A stretch of 8,376 nt of DNA, from positions 1 through 8,376 of the forward strand of contig SICY01000027.1 of NCBI GenBank assembly GCA_009697485.1, in the 5' to 3' direction. The DNA comes from Nitrosarchaeum sp. (lineage in GTDB: Archaea > Thermoproteota > Nitrososphaeria > Nitrososphaerales > Nitrosopumilaceae). The stretch's first letter is position 1; each line of letters starts with the position of its first letter. The position numbers were made by a program, and so were the translations under genes. Under the pieces are notes generated by a model. That model did not search any database. It had not been told where the DNA came from and worked only from the letters and a program-made list of their open reading frames with translations. Of the stretch, positions 1 to 5,132 are shown piece after piece.

Positions 1-739
1 ATTCATTTGTTGGTTCAGGTGTTGGCTCTGGTTCTGTTACTGGTGTAGGTTCTTCAACTGTTGGCTCTGGCTGTATTACAGGGGTTGGTTCAGTTACAGT
101 GATCGTTATATTTTCTCTATCTTCTGATGCTCCTTTTTTTACTACAATATCAAAAATATATGAAGCTGGACCTTGCGATTCTGTTGGAGTCCACGTAAAT
201 TGTCCTGTTTGGTTATTAATGGATGCACCTGTCGGTGGATTTTTTTCAAGACTAAATGTTACATCTGTTAATGATTCAGTCAATGTAGGAGTAAATACTA
301 GAGTCTTTTTTTCTTCAATTGTTTTATCTGGAATTGAATTAAGCGTCAATACAAAATCTGGTAGAACTAAAACTTTGTCTCCATCATATTGTAGTTTGAT
401 TGTAATTCCACTCTTTTCTCCTTGAGAATCTGTAAATGCTGTTGCATTGTATGTTCCTTCAATATCAAAGAATTGTGATACCGTTTTTGGAATTGTTGAA
501 TATGTACCGTCACTTTCTGATGTAGGATCAGAAAGCATTCCCTTGTATGCTCCTGTTGAATCGCGAATAATTACATAAACTGCTTTTTTACCTTCTTGCT
601 CTTTTCCAATAAATGTCATTTTCTCTTCATTTATGTAGAAACTTTTTTCTAATGCTACCAAAGTAACGTTGGCGTATGCTGGAGCAATTATGCTAGTAGC
701 TAGCAAAAATACCAAAAATACGCCTAATTTTGTGTGCAC
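1..739 (-). CDS. secreted Ig-like domain protein, N-terminal part (cut by window edge)
   Basis: The frame is open from a GTG at 737-739 to the left edge without a stop, so about 246 N-terminal residues are seen. Residues 1-23 look like a signal peptide: a Lys at position 4, a hydrophobic run (LGVFLVFLL), then an A-Y-A cleavage site before NVT. Residues about 24-125 form a beta-rich module. Residues about 130-213 resemble a putative Ig (He_PIG/cadherin-like) repeat with the typical G-A-S-I-x5-G-x-F-x-W-T-P core. From about 215 on there is a Pro/Glu/Thr-rich linker made of PTPV and PEPT units. GTG is chosen because an in-frame TAG lies upstream at about 790 with no ATG between, the signal peptide begins there, and a TATA-like box sits about 28 nt upstream. 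The role is probably at the cell surface, as in many secreted thaumarchaeal proteins; no specific function is recognised, and the C terminus (anchor, sorting signal) is not visible. Confidence 0.8.
   Translation of the reverse strand, partial: MHTKLGVFLVFLLATSIIAPAYANVTLVALEKSFYINEEKMTFIGKEQEGKKAVYVIIRDSTGAYKGMLSDPTSESDGTYSTIPKTVSQFFDIEGTYNATAFTDSQGEKSGITIKLQYDGDKVLVLPDFVLTLNSIPDKTIEEKKTLVFTPTLTESLTDVTFSLEKNPPTGASINNQTGQFTWTPTESQGPASYIFDIVVKKGASEDRENITITVTEPTPVIQPEPTVEEPTPVTEPEPTPEPTNE
8..93 (-). repeat. Pro/Glu/Thr linker repeat inside the secreted protein gene
   Basis: Short imperfect repeats encode alternating PTPV and PEPT units. GTTGGCTCTGG, for example, occurs at 21-31 and again at 60-70. 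Such linkers usually form an extended stalk between a folded ectodomain and the cell wall or membrane anchor. The array continues to the window edge, so its full length is unknown. Confidence 0.6.
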
Positions 740-761
740 AATATGAAATGAAATGCATTTA

Positions 762-772
762 CTTTTAAAAAA
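762..772 (-). promoter_or_regulatory. TATA-like box of the secreted protein gene
   Basis: On the minus strand this reads TTTTTTAAAAG, centred about 28 nt before the GTG start at 739. That spacing puts transcription initiation at or next to the start codon. It implies a leaderless mRNA and agrees with the lack of a Shine-Dalgarno there. Confidence 0.45.
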
Positions 773-818
773 TGCGAATAAATTCTTCTATAGATTTGAT
801 AATAAAATTTCACCAAAC

Positions 819-1235
819 TCAGAGATCAAGTAAAAATCTCATAAATACTCCATTATTTTGCTCAATTTTCATCTCATAAAATGTGGGGGCTTTGATTTCC
901 ACTTTGAAATTATGTTTTAAAAAATTAAGCTGCTCACCATACGCTTTGGCAATAATTTTGTAGCCTTTGTTTTCCTGAATGTCTAGTTCTATTCTTTTTA
1001 TTGCAAAACCTTTTGTAATTAGCACAAAAGTTACTTCTTCTAGCCAGCTAAACAAAAGATATCTGAGGTCTTTTCCTTGTGCAATGATTTCCTTTTGCTC
1101 TTTTTCTTCTACTCTATCTTGGTCTAGTGTGATGTTGATTACTGCATTGGCAGTTACCAAAAATGCCTCTTTGAGATCTTTAGCAGTTACTTCAATGAAT
1201 GCATCAGTTGCATGTTCTAAAAACTTGTAGCTCAA
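819..1235 (-). CDS. archease (RtcB activator)
   Basis: Archease is a small protein that helps the RNA ligase RtcB form its guanylate intermediate and turn over during tRNA splicing and RNA repair. The 138-residue product matches the family's usual length and landmarks. There is an N-terminal E-H-A-T-D (residues 7-11; family form E-H-T-A-D) carrying the first metal-ligand Asp. A central G-x-D-L-x-x-L-L-x-x-W-L-E-E-V helix follows (about 54-68). Then come A-K-A-Y-G-E, K-A-P-T-F-Y-E-M and a C-terminal L-D-L with the second conserved Asp. The start is TTG at 1233-1235, because an in-frame TAG directly precedes it and the E-H-x-x-D motif begins six codons later. A weak TATA-like stretch (about 1258-1270) lies roughly 29 nt upstream, so the mRNA may be leaderless. 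It stands alone: rtcB is not in the window. The family assignment is from residue pattern only. Confidence 0.87.
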   Translation of the reverse strand: MSYKFLEHATDAFIEVTAKDLKEAFLVTANAVINITLDQDRVEEKEQKEIIAQGKDLRYLLFSWLEEVTFVLITKGFAIKRIELDIQENKGYKIIAKAYGEQLNFLKHNFKVEIKAPTFYEMKIEQNNGVFMRFLLDL

Positions 1236-1365
1236 CTATGTTTTTGAAATCTTACCAAGTATTAATTTAGATGGTCTTTGAGGTATTTCATTGACATTTA
1301 TTATTTGCTGTTTTAGAACAAATATCTCATGCTTTTTTATTCAACTAAATTTTGTAACAATACTT

Positions 1366-1428
1366 AACATAAGGAAAATGACCTATCAAGGAATTTGCGA
1401 TTAATTGAAATGAAATCTTCCTTATGTT
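1366..1428. repeat. perfect 11-bp inverted repeat with 41-base spacer
   Basis: AACATAAGGAA at 1366-1376 is the exact reverse complement of TTCCTTATGTT at 1418-1428. Two more pairs (1378-1379 with 1415-1416) follow inward after one mismatch, leaving a loop of about 35 bases. It could be a hairpin in a transcript of either strand or a spaced operator. No poly-T terminator follows directly on either strand. Confidence 0.5.
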
Positions 1429-1555
1429 GTACTTATGACATTAATTTTATAATATAAAGCATTCACATATTCTGTCCTTTTGAAATATTACGAGATAATA
1501 ATATTTTTTATAATATATTTGCACGATCTTTTGCTTCTTCAATATATACTACAAA

Positions 1556-1675
1556 CTATGAAAAAAAGACATTGCTGTTAATCCGTGCTTGCACTCTGAT
1601 TTTACAATTTGGGCAAAAATTGCCTAGTTCTGCATAGTTATTACAGAAATATCTAAATCCATACCCATTAACAAA
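1556..1675 (-). pseudogene. possible relic of a small zinc-ribbon protein
   Basis: On the minus strand an open stretch of 39 codons between an in-frame TGA (1676-1678) and a TAG (1556-1558) encodes a peptide with the pattern F-C-N-N-Y-x6-C-P-N-C. This looks like a zinc ribbon whose second Cys has become Tyr (a one-base change). There is no usable start codon in frame, but an ATG in the +1 frame lies at its 5' end, so a one-base indel would restore a start. The two lesions together suggest decay. The stretch is short, so chance cannot be excluded. Confidence 0.3.
1647..1658 (+). promoter_or_regulatory. TATA-like box of hisS
   Basis: AAATATCTAAAT is centred about 30 nt before the hisS ATG at 1682. 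There is no Shine-Dalgarno before that ATG (the sequence just upstream is CAAATCACCA), so a leaderless or very short-leader transcript is likely. The match to an archaeal TATA box is only moderate. Confidence 0.35.
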
Positions 1676-1681
1676 TCACCA

Positions 1682-2962
1682 ATGGAACTACCACGTGGAA
1701 TGAAAGATTTCGAAGACAAAGAAAACGCAAACATTGAACATATCAGGTATCATTTTAAAAAATTATCAAATCTATACGGATTCTCCTTTATGGATCCATC
1801 CCCAATTGAGTTACTATCCGTACTAGAGACAAAGTCCGGACCCGCAATTAGAGATGAAATCTATTATTTCAAAGACAAAGGAGACAGAGAAGTAGCTCTA
1901 AGATTTGATTTTACTGTAGGATTAACAAGATATGCAGCTGCACAAAAATCAATGAGACTCCCAGCAAAAATATCCGCATTTGGCGGAGTATTCCGATATG
2001 ACGAGCCACAAAAGGGACGATATCGCTACTTTCACCAGTGGGATGTAGAGATTTATGGAAAACCAAATCTAGAATCCGAAGCTGAAATCATTGAACTAAC
2101 ATCCAGACTATTTGATTCATTATTACTCAAAGATATTACAATAGATATCAACCACAGAAATTTAGTAGAGTCATTTATCAATCAAGTCTTTGATTCAAAA
2201 GATCCCAAGCTAGTTGGAGATATGCTAAGGGCAATAGATAAAATACAAAAAAAATCAAAGCAAGAAATAATTAATGAATTCAAAGACAGATATGATATCA
2301 CCAAATTAGAAAAGATTCTAGAGTTTTCACAAATCAAAGGAACTATTCCAGAAATAGAATCAAAACTAGATACATCCAAACTACAATCATGGACTGAGCT
2401 AAAGCAATTACTAGATTCGCTAGAAAACAGAGGAATAGTAAATACACGCATAAATTTTGGCATAGTTCGAGGACTGGACTATTATTCTGGAATGGTCTTT
2501 GAGGTATTTGATAAAAATTCTACTCTGGGTGCATTGGCAGGTGGTGGAAGATATGATTCACTAACCAAAGCATTTGGAAGAGAAGACATTGGAGCTGCAG
2601 GTGTTGCAGGTGGAGTGGAGAGAATAATACTAACAATGCAAGAGCAAAAAATAATTCCAGAAGCAAAGCAAACCAGAGTTTCAGTTCTCTACATTAATGA
2701 AGAGATGCAAAAAGTTGCAATGAGCATTGCATCTTTACTAAGACTAAACAATATTCCAACTGACATTGATTTATCTGGAAAGAATCTAAAAAAACAAATC
2801 GAGCAAGCATCTGAGTCAAAATACTGTATCATAGTAGCTCCAAAGGAGTTAGAAAATAGCAAAGTTGTATTAAGAAACATGCAAGATGGAACTGAATCAC
2901 AAATTGATATAGAAAAACTTACAGATGATCCAGAATCAATACTTAATTTAAAAATGCCCTAG
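1682..2962 (+). CDS. hisS: histidyl-tRNA synthetase
   Basis: This class II aminoacyl-tRNA synthetase charges tRNA-His with histidine in the cytoplasm. The 426-residue length is normal for the family. It opens with the typical L-P-R-G-M-K-D-F. The catalytic core includes Y-Y-F-K-D-K-G-D-R-E and L-R-F-D-F-T (residues 61-78) and class II motif 2 around F-G-G-V-F-R-Y-D-E (100-108), ending in F-H-Q-W-D. The histidine-specific motifs are R-G-L-D-Y-Y-S-G (263-270) and L-A-G-G-G-R-Y-D (285-292). Motif 3, G-G-V-E-R-I, is at 310-315. Residues from about 330 form the C-terminal anticodon-binding domain. The ATG at 1682 fits the conserved N terminus. Its last 20 bp overlap the convergent aIF6 gene. An exact 18-bp copy of codons 271-276 sits about 400 bases upstream. 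Confidence 0.96.
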   Translation: MELPRGMKDFEDKENANIEHIRYHFKKLSNLYGFSFMDPSPIELLSVLETKSGPAIRDEIYYFKDKGDREVALRFDFTVGLTRYAAAQKSMRLPAKISAFGGVFRYDEPQKGRYRYFHQWDVEIYGKPNLESEAEIIELTSRLFDSLLLKDITIDINHRNLVESFINQVFDSKDPKLVGDMLRAIDKIQKKSKQEIINEFKDRYDITKLEKILEFSQIKGTIPEIESKLDTSKLQSWTELKQLLDSLENRGIVNTRINFGIVRGLDYYSGMVFEVFDKNSTLGALAGGGRYDSLTKAFGREDIGAAGVAGGVERIILTMQEQKIIPEAKQTRVSVLYINEEMQKVAMSIASLLRLNNIPTDIDLSGKNLKKQIEQASESKYCIIVAPKELENSKVVLRNMQDGTESQIDIEKLTDDPESILNLKMP

Positions 2963-3608
2963 TTAGCATCATAATTTCAGGACCGCTAGTCATAGAACCG
3001 ACAACTACTGTATTGTCATTTACCAAAATTCCGGACATGACATATGGGACTCCATTATTAATGGTAGTCTGCTCTACTCTCACTCCCATTATATTTGCAA
3101 ATTCCTTCATGTCTTCTTCGTCTGCTTCTGGGTGGATGGCAGCGCCAGAATTATTTGCAACCATAACTGCACCTACCTGATTAAATCCAGCAATTCTTTT
3201 CTGCAATACCTCTACTCCCAATACCTGCTCTATGGTGTTACAGTCTTCTTTTGATAGCCATGGTGATACAATAGCTCCTTTATCATTTGCACAAATTACA
3301 TTTCCAAGTGCGGTATATTTTGAATCCAATACACCAATTTCCATCTTTGTCTCTTTTTTTAGAAATTCATATTCATCAATATATGCAGTCTTTGGCAGTA
3401 AGATTCCATTGTTATTCATGACCATCAATGCACCTAACAGGCGAGTGTTTGCAACAGAGCCATACAAGACTTGTGCCTTTAGATATTCTCCTAGTTTTTC
3501 TGCTTTGTTTTGGGCAAAGCCCATTGGAAGCAAAACAAAATCATCATTGGTGTTTATATAAATTCCTATGTTTGGTCCTCTGTAAACATCAAACTTGATA
3601 ACATCCAT
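2943..3608 (-). CDS. eif6: translation initiation factor aIF6 (ribosome anti-association factor)
   Basis: aIF6 binds the large ribosomal subunit and prevents premature joining with the small subunit. The 221-residue product has the family's length and its repeated beta-alpha pattern (pentein-like pseudo-fivefold fold): N-I-G-I-Y-I-N-T-N-D, L-L-G-A-L-M-V-M-N-N-N-G-I-L-L-P, Y-T-A-L-G-N-V-I-C-A-N-D-K-G-A-I-V-S, V-G-A-V-M-V-A-N-N-S-G-A-A-I-H-P and V-V-V-G-S-M-T-S-G-P-E. Recurrent N-D/N-N-x-G turns mark the successive subdomains. The ATG at 3606-3608 gives the expected N terminus, and no Shine-Dalgarno is seen. The 3' end overlaps hisS by 20 bp tail to tail. The 138-base spacer to the first ferredoxin gene contains divergent promoters. 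Confidence 0.95.
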   Translation of the reverse strand: MDVIKFDVYRGPNIGIYINTNDDFVLLPMGFAQNKAEKLGEYLKAQVLYGSVANTRLLGALMVMNNNGILLPKTAYIDEYEFLKKETKMEIGVLDSKYTALGNVICANDKGAIVSPWLSKEDCNTIEQVLGVEVLQKRIAGFNQVGAVMVANNSGAAIHPEADEEDMKEFANIMGVRVEQTTINNGVPYVMSGILVNDNTVVVGSMTSGPEIMMLTRAFLN

Positions 3609-3690
3609 TTGTTGTAATTTGTATTCAATCGATATGAACGTAAGGAAATTTCAATTATTTTCTGAGCATAGGTTTTTTATTCTAGTAAAA

Positions 3691-3728
3691 TTTAGTCGAG
3701 ACTAATTTTGTCTAGCTTTAAATAATAT
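3691..3728 (+). promoter_or_regulatory. promoter and operator-like repeat of ferredoxin gene 1
   Basis: A TATA box, CTTTAAATAAT (3716-3726), is centred about 26 nt before the ATG at 3747, which points to a leaderless mRNA. Directly upstream is AGAC-TAATTTT-GTCT (3699-3713), an inverted repeat, overlapped by TAGTC-GA-GACTA (3693-3704). The whole block recurs with two mismatches before the second ferredoxin gene with the same spacing to the TATA box. This suggests both genes answer to the same regulator. Confidence 0.7.
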
Positions 3729-3746
3729 CTGAACGAAAGTTCTCTT

Positions 3747-4298
3747 ATGCCAATAGCAGAAAATTTCCCAGAAGGTCTCAAACCAATTGGAAAAATTAGT
3801 ACCACAGACGGACAATTTCACTGGGTCTGGGGTCCTGGTAAAACAAAAAATACTGATGGTTCAGAAGCCGAAGTATTTGCAGATAAAGATGTTGTAGCAG
3901 CTTATGCAGCTAGAGGAGAAAAACAAGTTCCACTAGGTGTTAGCGGTACAATGGTTGCAGTTGACTGGGATTCTTGTGTTTCAGATGGCGCATGTATTGA
4001 AGCATGTCCGGTTCAAGTATTTCAATGGTACAGAACTGAAAAAGATATTCCAAATACTGAAGCGCTAAATGCAACTTTTGCAGGAACTGGAAGTTCTGAA
4101 AAAGAGGGAAGAAAAGATTTGACTGACAAAGCAGATCCAATTAGAGAACATGATTGTATCTGGTGTATGGCATGTGTATCAGTTTGTCCTCCACAAGCTA
4201 TCAAAGTTGATCAATCAAACTTGGAAGCACATGAGAAAGCAGCAGGAACATATGTTAAGATTGTAGCTAGTACTCCAAATCCACACGCACACGATTAA
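3747..4298 (+). CDS. Zfx-type dicluster ferredoxin, paralogue 1
   Basis: This is a soluble low-potential electron carrier of the Sulfolobus zinc-ferredoxin type, 183 residues against about 103 in Sulfolobus. Cluster I residues are C77-x5-C83-x3-C87-P, as in Sulfolobus, where this arrangement holds a [3Fe-4S] cluster; D80 matches the extra Asp of that loop. Cluster II is C137-x2-C140-x2-C143-x3-C147-P, a [4Fe-4S] pattern. An N-terminal extension (1-75) carries F-H-W (H25), and an insertion (about 98-128) separates the two halves. Against the zinc ligands of Sulfolobus Zfx (H16, H19, H34, D76), it appears to keep H19 (H25) and D76 (D130). H34 is replaced by Ser66 and no clear H16 is present. 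The C terminus ends N-P-H-A-H-D, as in paralogue 2. Likely donors or partners are 2-oxoacid oxidoreductases or other redox enzymes; this is inference. Confidence 0.9.
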   Translation: MPIAENFPEGLKPIGKISTTDGQFHWVWGPGKTKNTDGSEAEVFADKDVVAAYAARGEKQVPLGVSGTMVAVDWDSCVSDGACIEACPVQVFQWYRTEKDIPNTEALNATFAGTGSSEKEGRKDLTDKADPIREHDCIWCMACVSVCPPQAIKVDQSNLEAHEKAAGTYVKIVASTPNPHAHD

Positions 4299-4345
4299 AG
4301 AATTATTTTTTAATTTTATTTATTATTACCTAAAACATCCTGTAA
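4299..4345 (+). terminator. T-rich 3' end of ferredoxin gene 1
   Basis: After the TAA (4296-4298) comes AAGAATTATTTTTTAATTTT and further T-rich sequence. Short T runs without a strong hairpin are the usual archaeal termination signal, so this transcript probably ends before the second gene's own promoter. Confidence 0.45.
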
Positions 4346-4363
4346 ATCAGGAATCCATTCAGA

Positions 4364-4401
4364 TTTAGTTGAGACTAATTTTGTCTATCTTTAAATAATA
4401 T
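4364..4401 (+). promoter_or_regulatory. promoter and operator-like repeat of ferredoxin gene 2
   Basis: This is a near copy of the block before gene 1. AGAC-TAATTTT-GTCT is at 4372-4386 and the TATA box CTTTAAATAAT at 4389-4399, three bases from its end in both copies. The ATG at 4419 follows about 25 nt from the TATA centre, consistent with leaderless initiation. The two mismatches to the first copy lie outside the AGAC/GTCT arms and the TATA box. One of them weakens the overlapping TAGTC/GACTA repeat. Confidence 0.7.
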
Positions 4402-4418
4402 TCCAAAATAATCCATTT

Positions 4419-4961
4419 ATGGTAGATTTAGTAATACCCGAAGATTTCTGTCACGACCAAAAACCAGTCGGAAAAACTAGCCATGGCGATGGTACAAACT
4501 TTCACTGGATTTGGGGAAAAGGAAGTACTGAAGGTGCAGCATTCTCAAATGAAGATGTAAAAGCAGCATATGAAGAACGAGGAGAAAAACAAGTTCCTCT
4601 TGGTATTCATGGCACAACAGTAGCAGTCGATTGGGATTCTTGTATTGCAGCTGGTTCATGCATGAGTGTATGTCCAGTTCAAACATTCCAGTGGTTCAGA
4701 ACCGAACAAGATATTCCAGCTAAAGATGTAGTTGGTAAAGTCTTTGCAGGAACTGGAAAAACTGAACATAATGAACGATTAGATGCAACTGACAAATCAC
4801 AACCAATTCGAGAACATGATTGTACTATTTGTATGGCTTGTCAGGAAATATGTCCTACAGGAGCTATTCGAATTGAACAAGCAAACTTGGAATGGCATGA
4901 GAAAGCAGCAGGTACCTTTGTCAAAATGACCGGTAGCGGCAATCCACACGCACACGATTAA
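4419..4961 (+). CDS. Zfx-type dicluster ferredoxin, paralogue 2
   Basis: This 180-residue paralogue of the preceding ferredoxin aligns along its whole length and ends in the same N-P-H-A-H-D. Cluster I is C75-x5-C81-x3-C85-P; Ala78 replaces the loop Asp found in paralogue 1 and in Sulfolobus. Cluster II is C135-x2-C138-x2-C141-x3-C145-P. The N-terminal region has S-H-G-D-G-T-N-F-H-W (H22, H29) and L-G-I-H-G (H64), so it keeps the Sulfolobus Zfx H19 and H34 equivalents and perhaps H16. The D76 position, however, is Gln128 (K-S-Q-P against K-A-D-P). An additional Cys11 and His12 occur near the N terminus. It has its own promoter and a T-rich 3' end. The two copies probably differ in zinc binding and cluster I properties; this is inferred from alignment by eye. 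Confidence 0.9.
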   Translation: MVDLVIPEDFCHDQKPVGKTSHGDGTNFHWIWGKGSTEGAAFSNEDVKAAYEERGEKQVPLGIHGTTVAVDWDSCIAAGSCMSVCPVQTFQWFRTEQDIPAKDVVGKVFAGTGKTEHNERLDATDKSQPIREHDCTICMACQEICPTGAIRIEQANLEWHEKAAGTFVKMTGSGNPHAHD

Positions 4962-4990
4962 AGAATTAATTTCTTTTTTCTTCTTTTTAT
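4962..4990 (+). terminator. T-rich 3' end of ferredoxin gene 2
   Basis: Just after the stop codon the sequence holds several T runs (around TTCTTTTTTCTTCTTTTTAT), the pattern of archaeal transcription termination. It separates this transcript from the tRNA gene. Confidence 0.5.
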
Positions 4991-5014
4991 AAAATTTCTT
5001 TTGTATATCTCAAC

Positions 5015-5024
5015 AAATTTTAAT
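5015..5024 (+). promoter_or_regulatory. TATA-like box of the tRNA-Ser gene
   Basis: AAATTTTAAT is centred about 26 nt before the first base of the mature tRNA, the normal distance for an archaeal TATA box with initiation near the tRNA 5' end. Confidence 0.4.
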
Positions 5025-5045
5025 CACTGTTGTACATCATTTTTT

Positions 5046-5129
5046 GCAGAGGTCGCCTAGCTCGGTAGGGCGCGGGCCTTGAGAGCCTGTGTGCGCAAGC
5101 ATTCGGGGGTTCAAATCCCTCTCTCTGCG
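5046..5129 (+). tRNA. tRNA-Ser (anticodon UGA)
   Basis: The 84-base cloverleaf reads UCA codons. The acceptor stem is GCAGAGG (5046-5052) with TCTCTGC (5122-5128; one G-T pair). The anticodon stem is CGGGC (5073-5077) with GCCTG (5085-5089). The loop CTTGAGA places anticodon TGA at 5080-5082. A long variable arm, GTGC-GCAA-GCAT (5091-5102), marks it as class II, as expected for serine. The T arm is GGGGG-TTCAAAT-CCCTC (5105-5121). Discriminator base G (5129) fits serine. No CCA is encoded and no intron is seen. The T run at 5130-5134 can end transcription, and it overlaps the stop codon of the convergent clamp-loader gene. Confidence 0.96.
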
Positions 5130-5132
5130 TTT

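Larger units (their letters stand above)
1236..1681. other. 446-base AT-rich intergenic region between archease and hisS
   Basis: This is the divergent spacer between the archease and hisS starts and contains no intact gene that I can support. It holds an exact 18-bp copy of part of hisS (1271-1288), an 11-bp perfect inverted repeat (1366-1376 with 1418-1428), and a symmetric TATA-like element TTTATA-A-TATAAA (1446-1458). It also holds a degenerate zinc-ribbon frame on the minus strand (1556-1675). The spacer is unusually long for this compact window, where the other gaps are 140 bases or less. An undetected small RNA or a decayed gene is possible. Confidence 0.6.

Noticed and set aside
1..93. 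Repeat array resembling CRISPR
   Set aside because: The repeats are short, uneven, unspaced and in frame with a Pro/Glu/Thr protein linker.
99..425. Plus-strand open frame of 108 codons at the left end
   Set aside because: It is antisense to the secreted protein gene, which has a signal peptide, Ig-like domain and promoter. The plus-strand product is Ser/Val-rich and featureless.
979..1230. Open frame of 83 codons on the plus strand opposite archease
   Set aside because: It lies wholly within the archease gene, is Ser-rich as expected for an antisense shadow, and archease has a clear family pattern.
3940..4204. Minus-strand open frames opposite ferredoxin gene 1
   Set aside because: They are shadows of a gene with two intact iron-sulfur motifs, and have no promoter or family pattern of their own.
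4299..4418. The ferredoxin genes as a two-gene operon
   Set aside because: A T-rich terminator-like stretch and a full second promoter lie between them, so separate transcripts are more likely.
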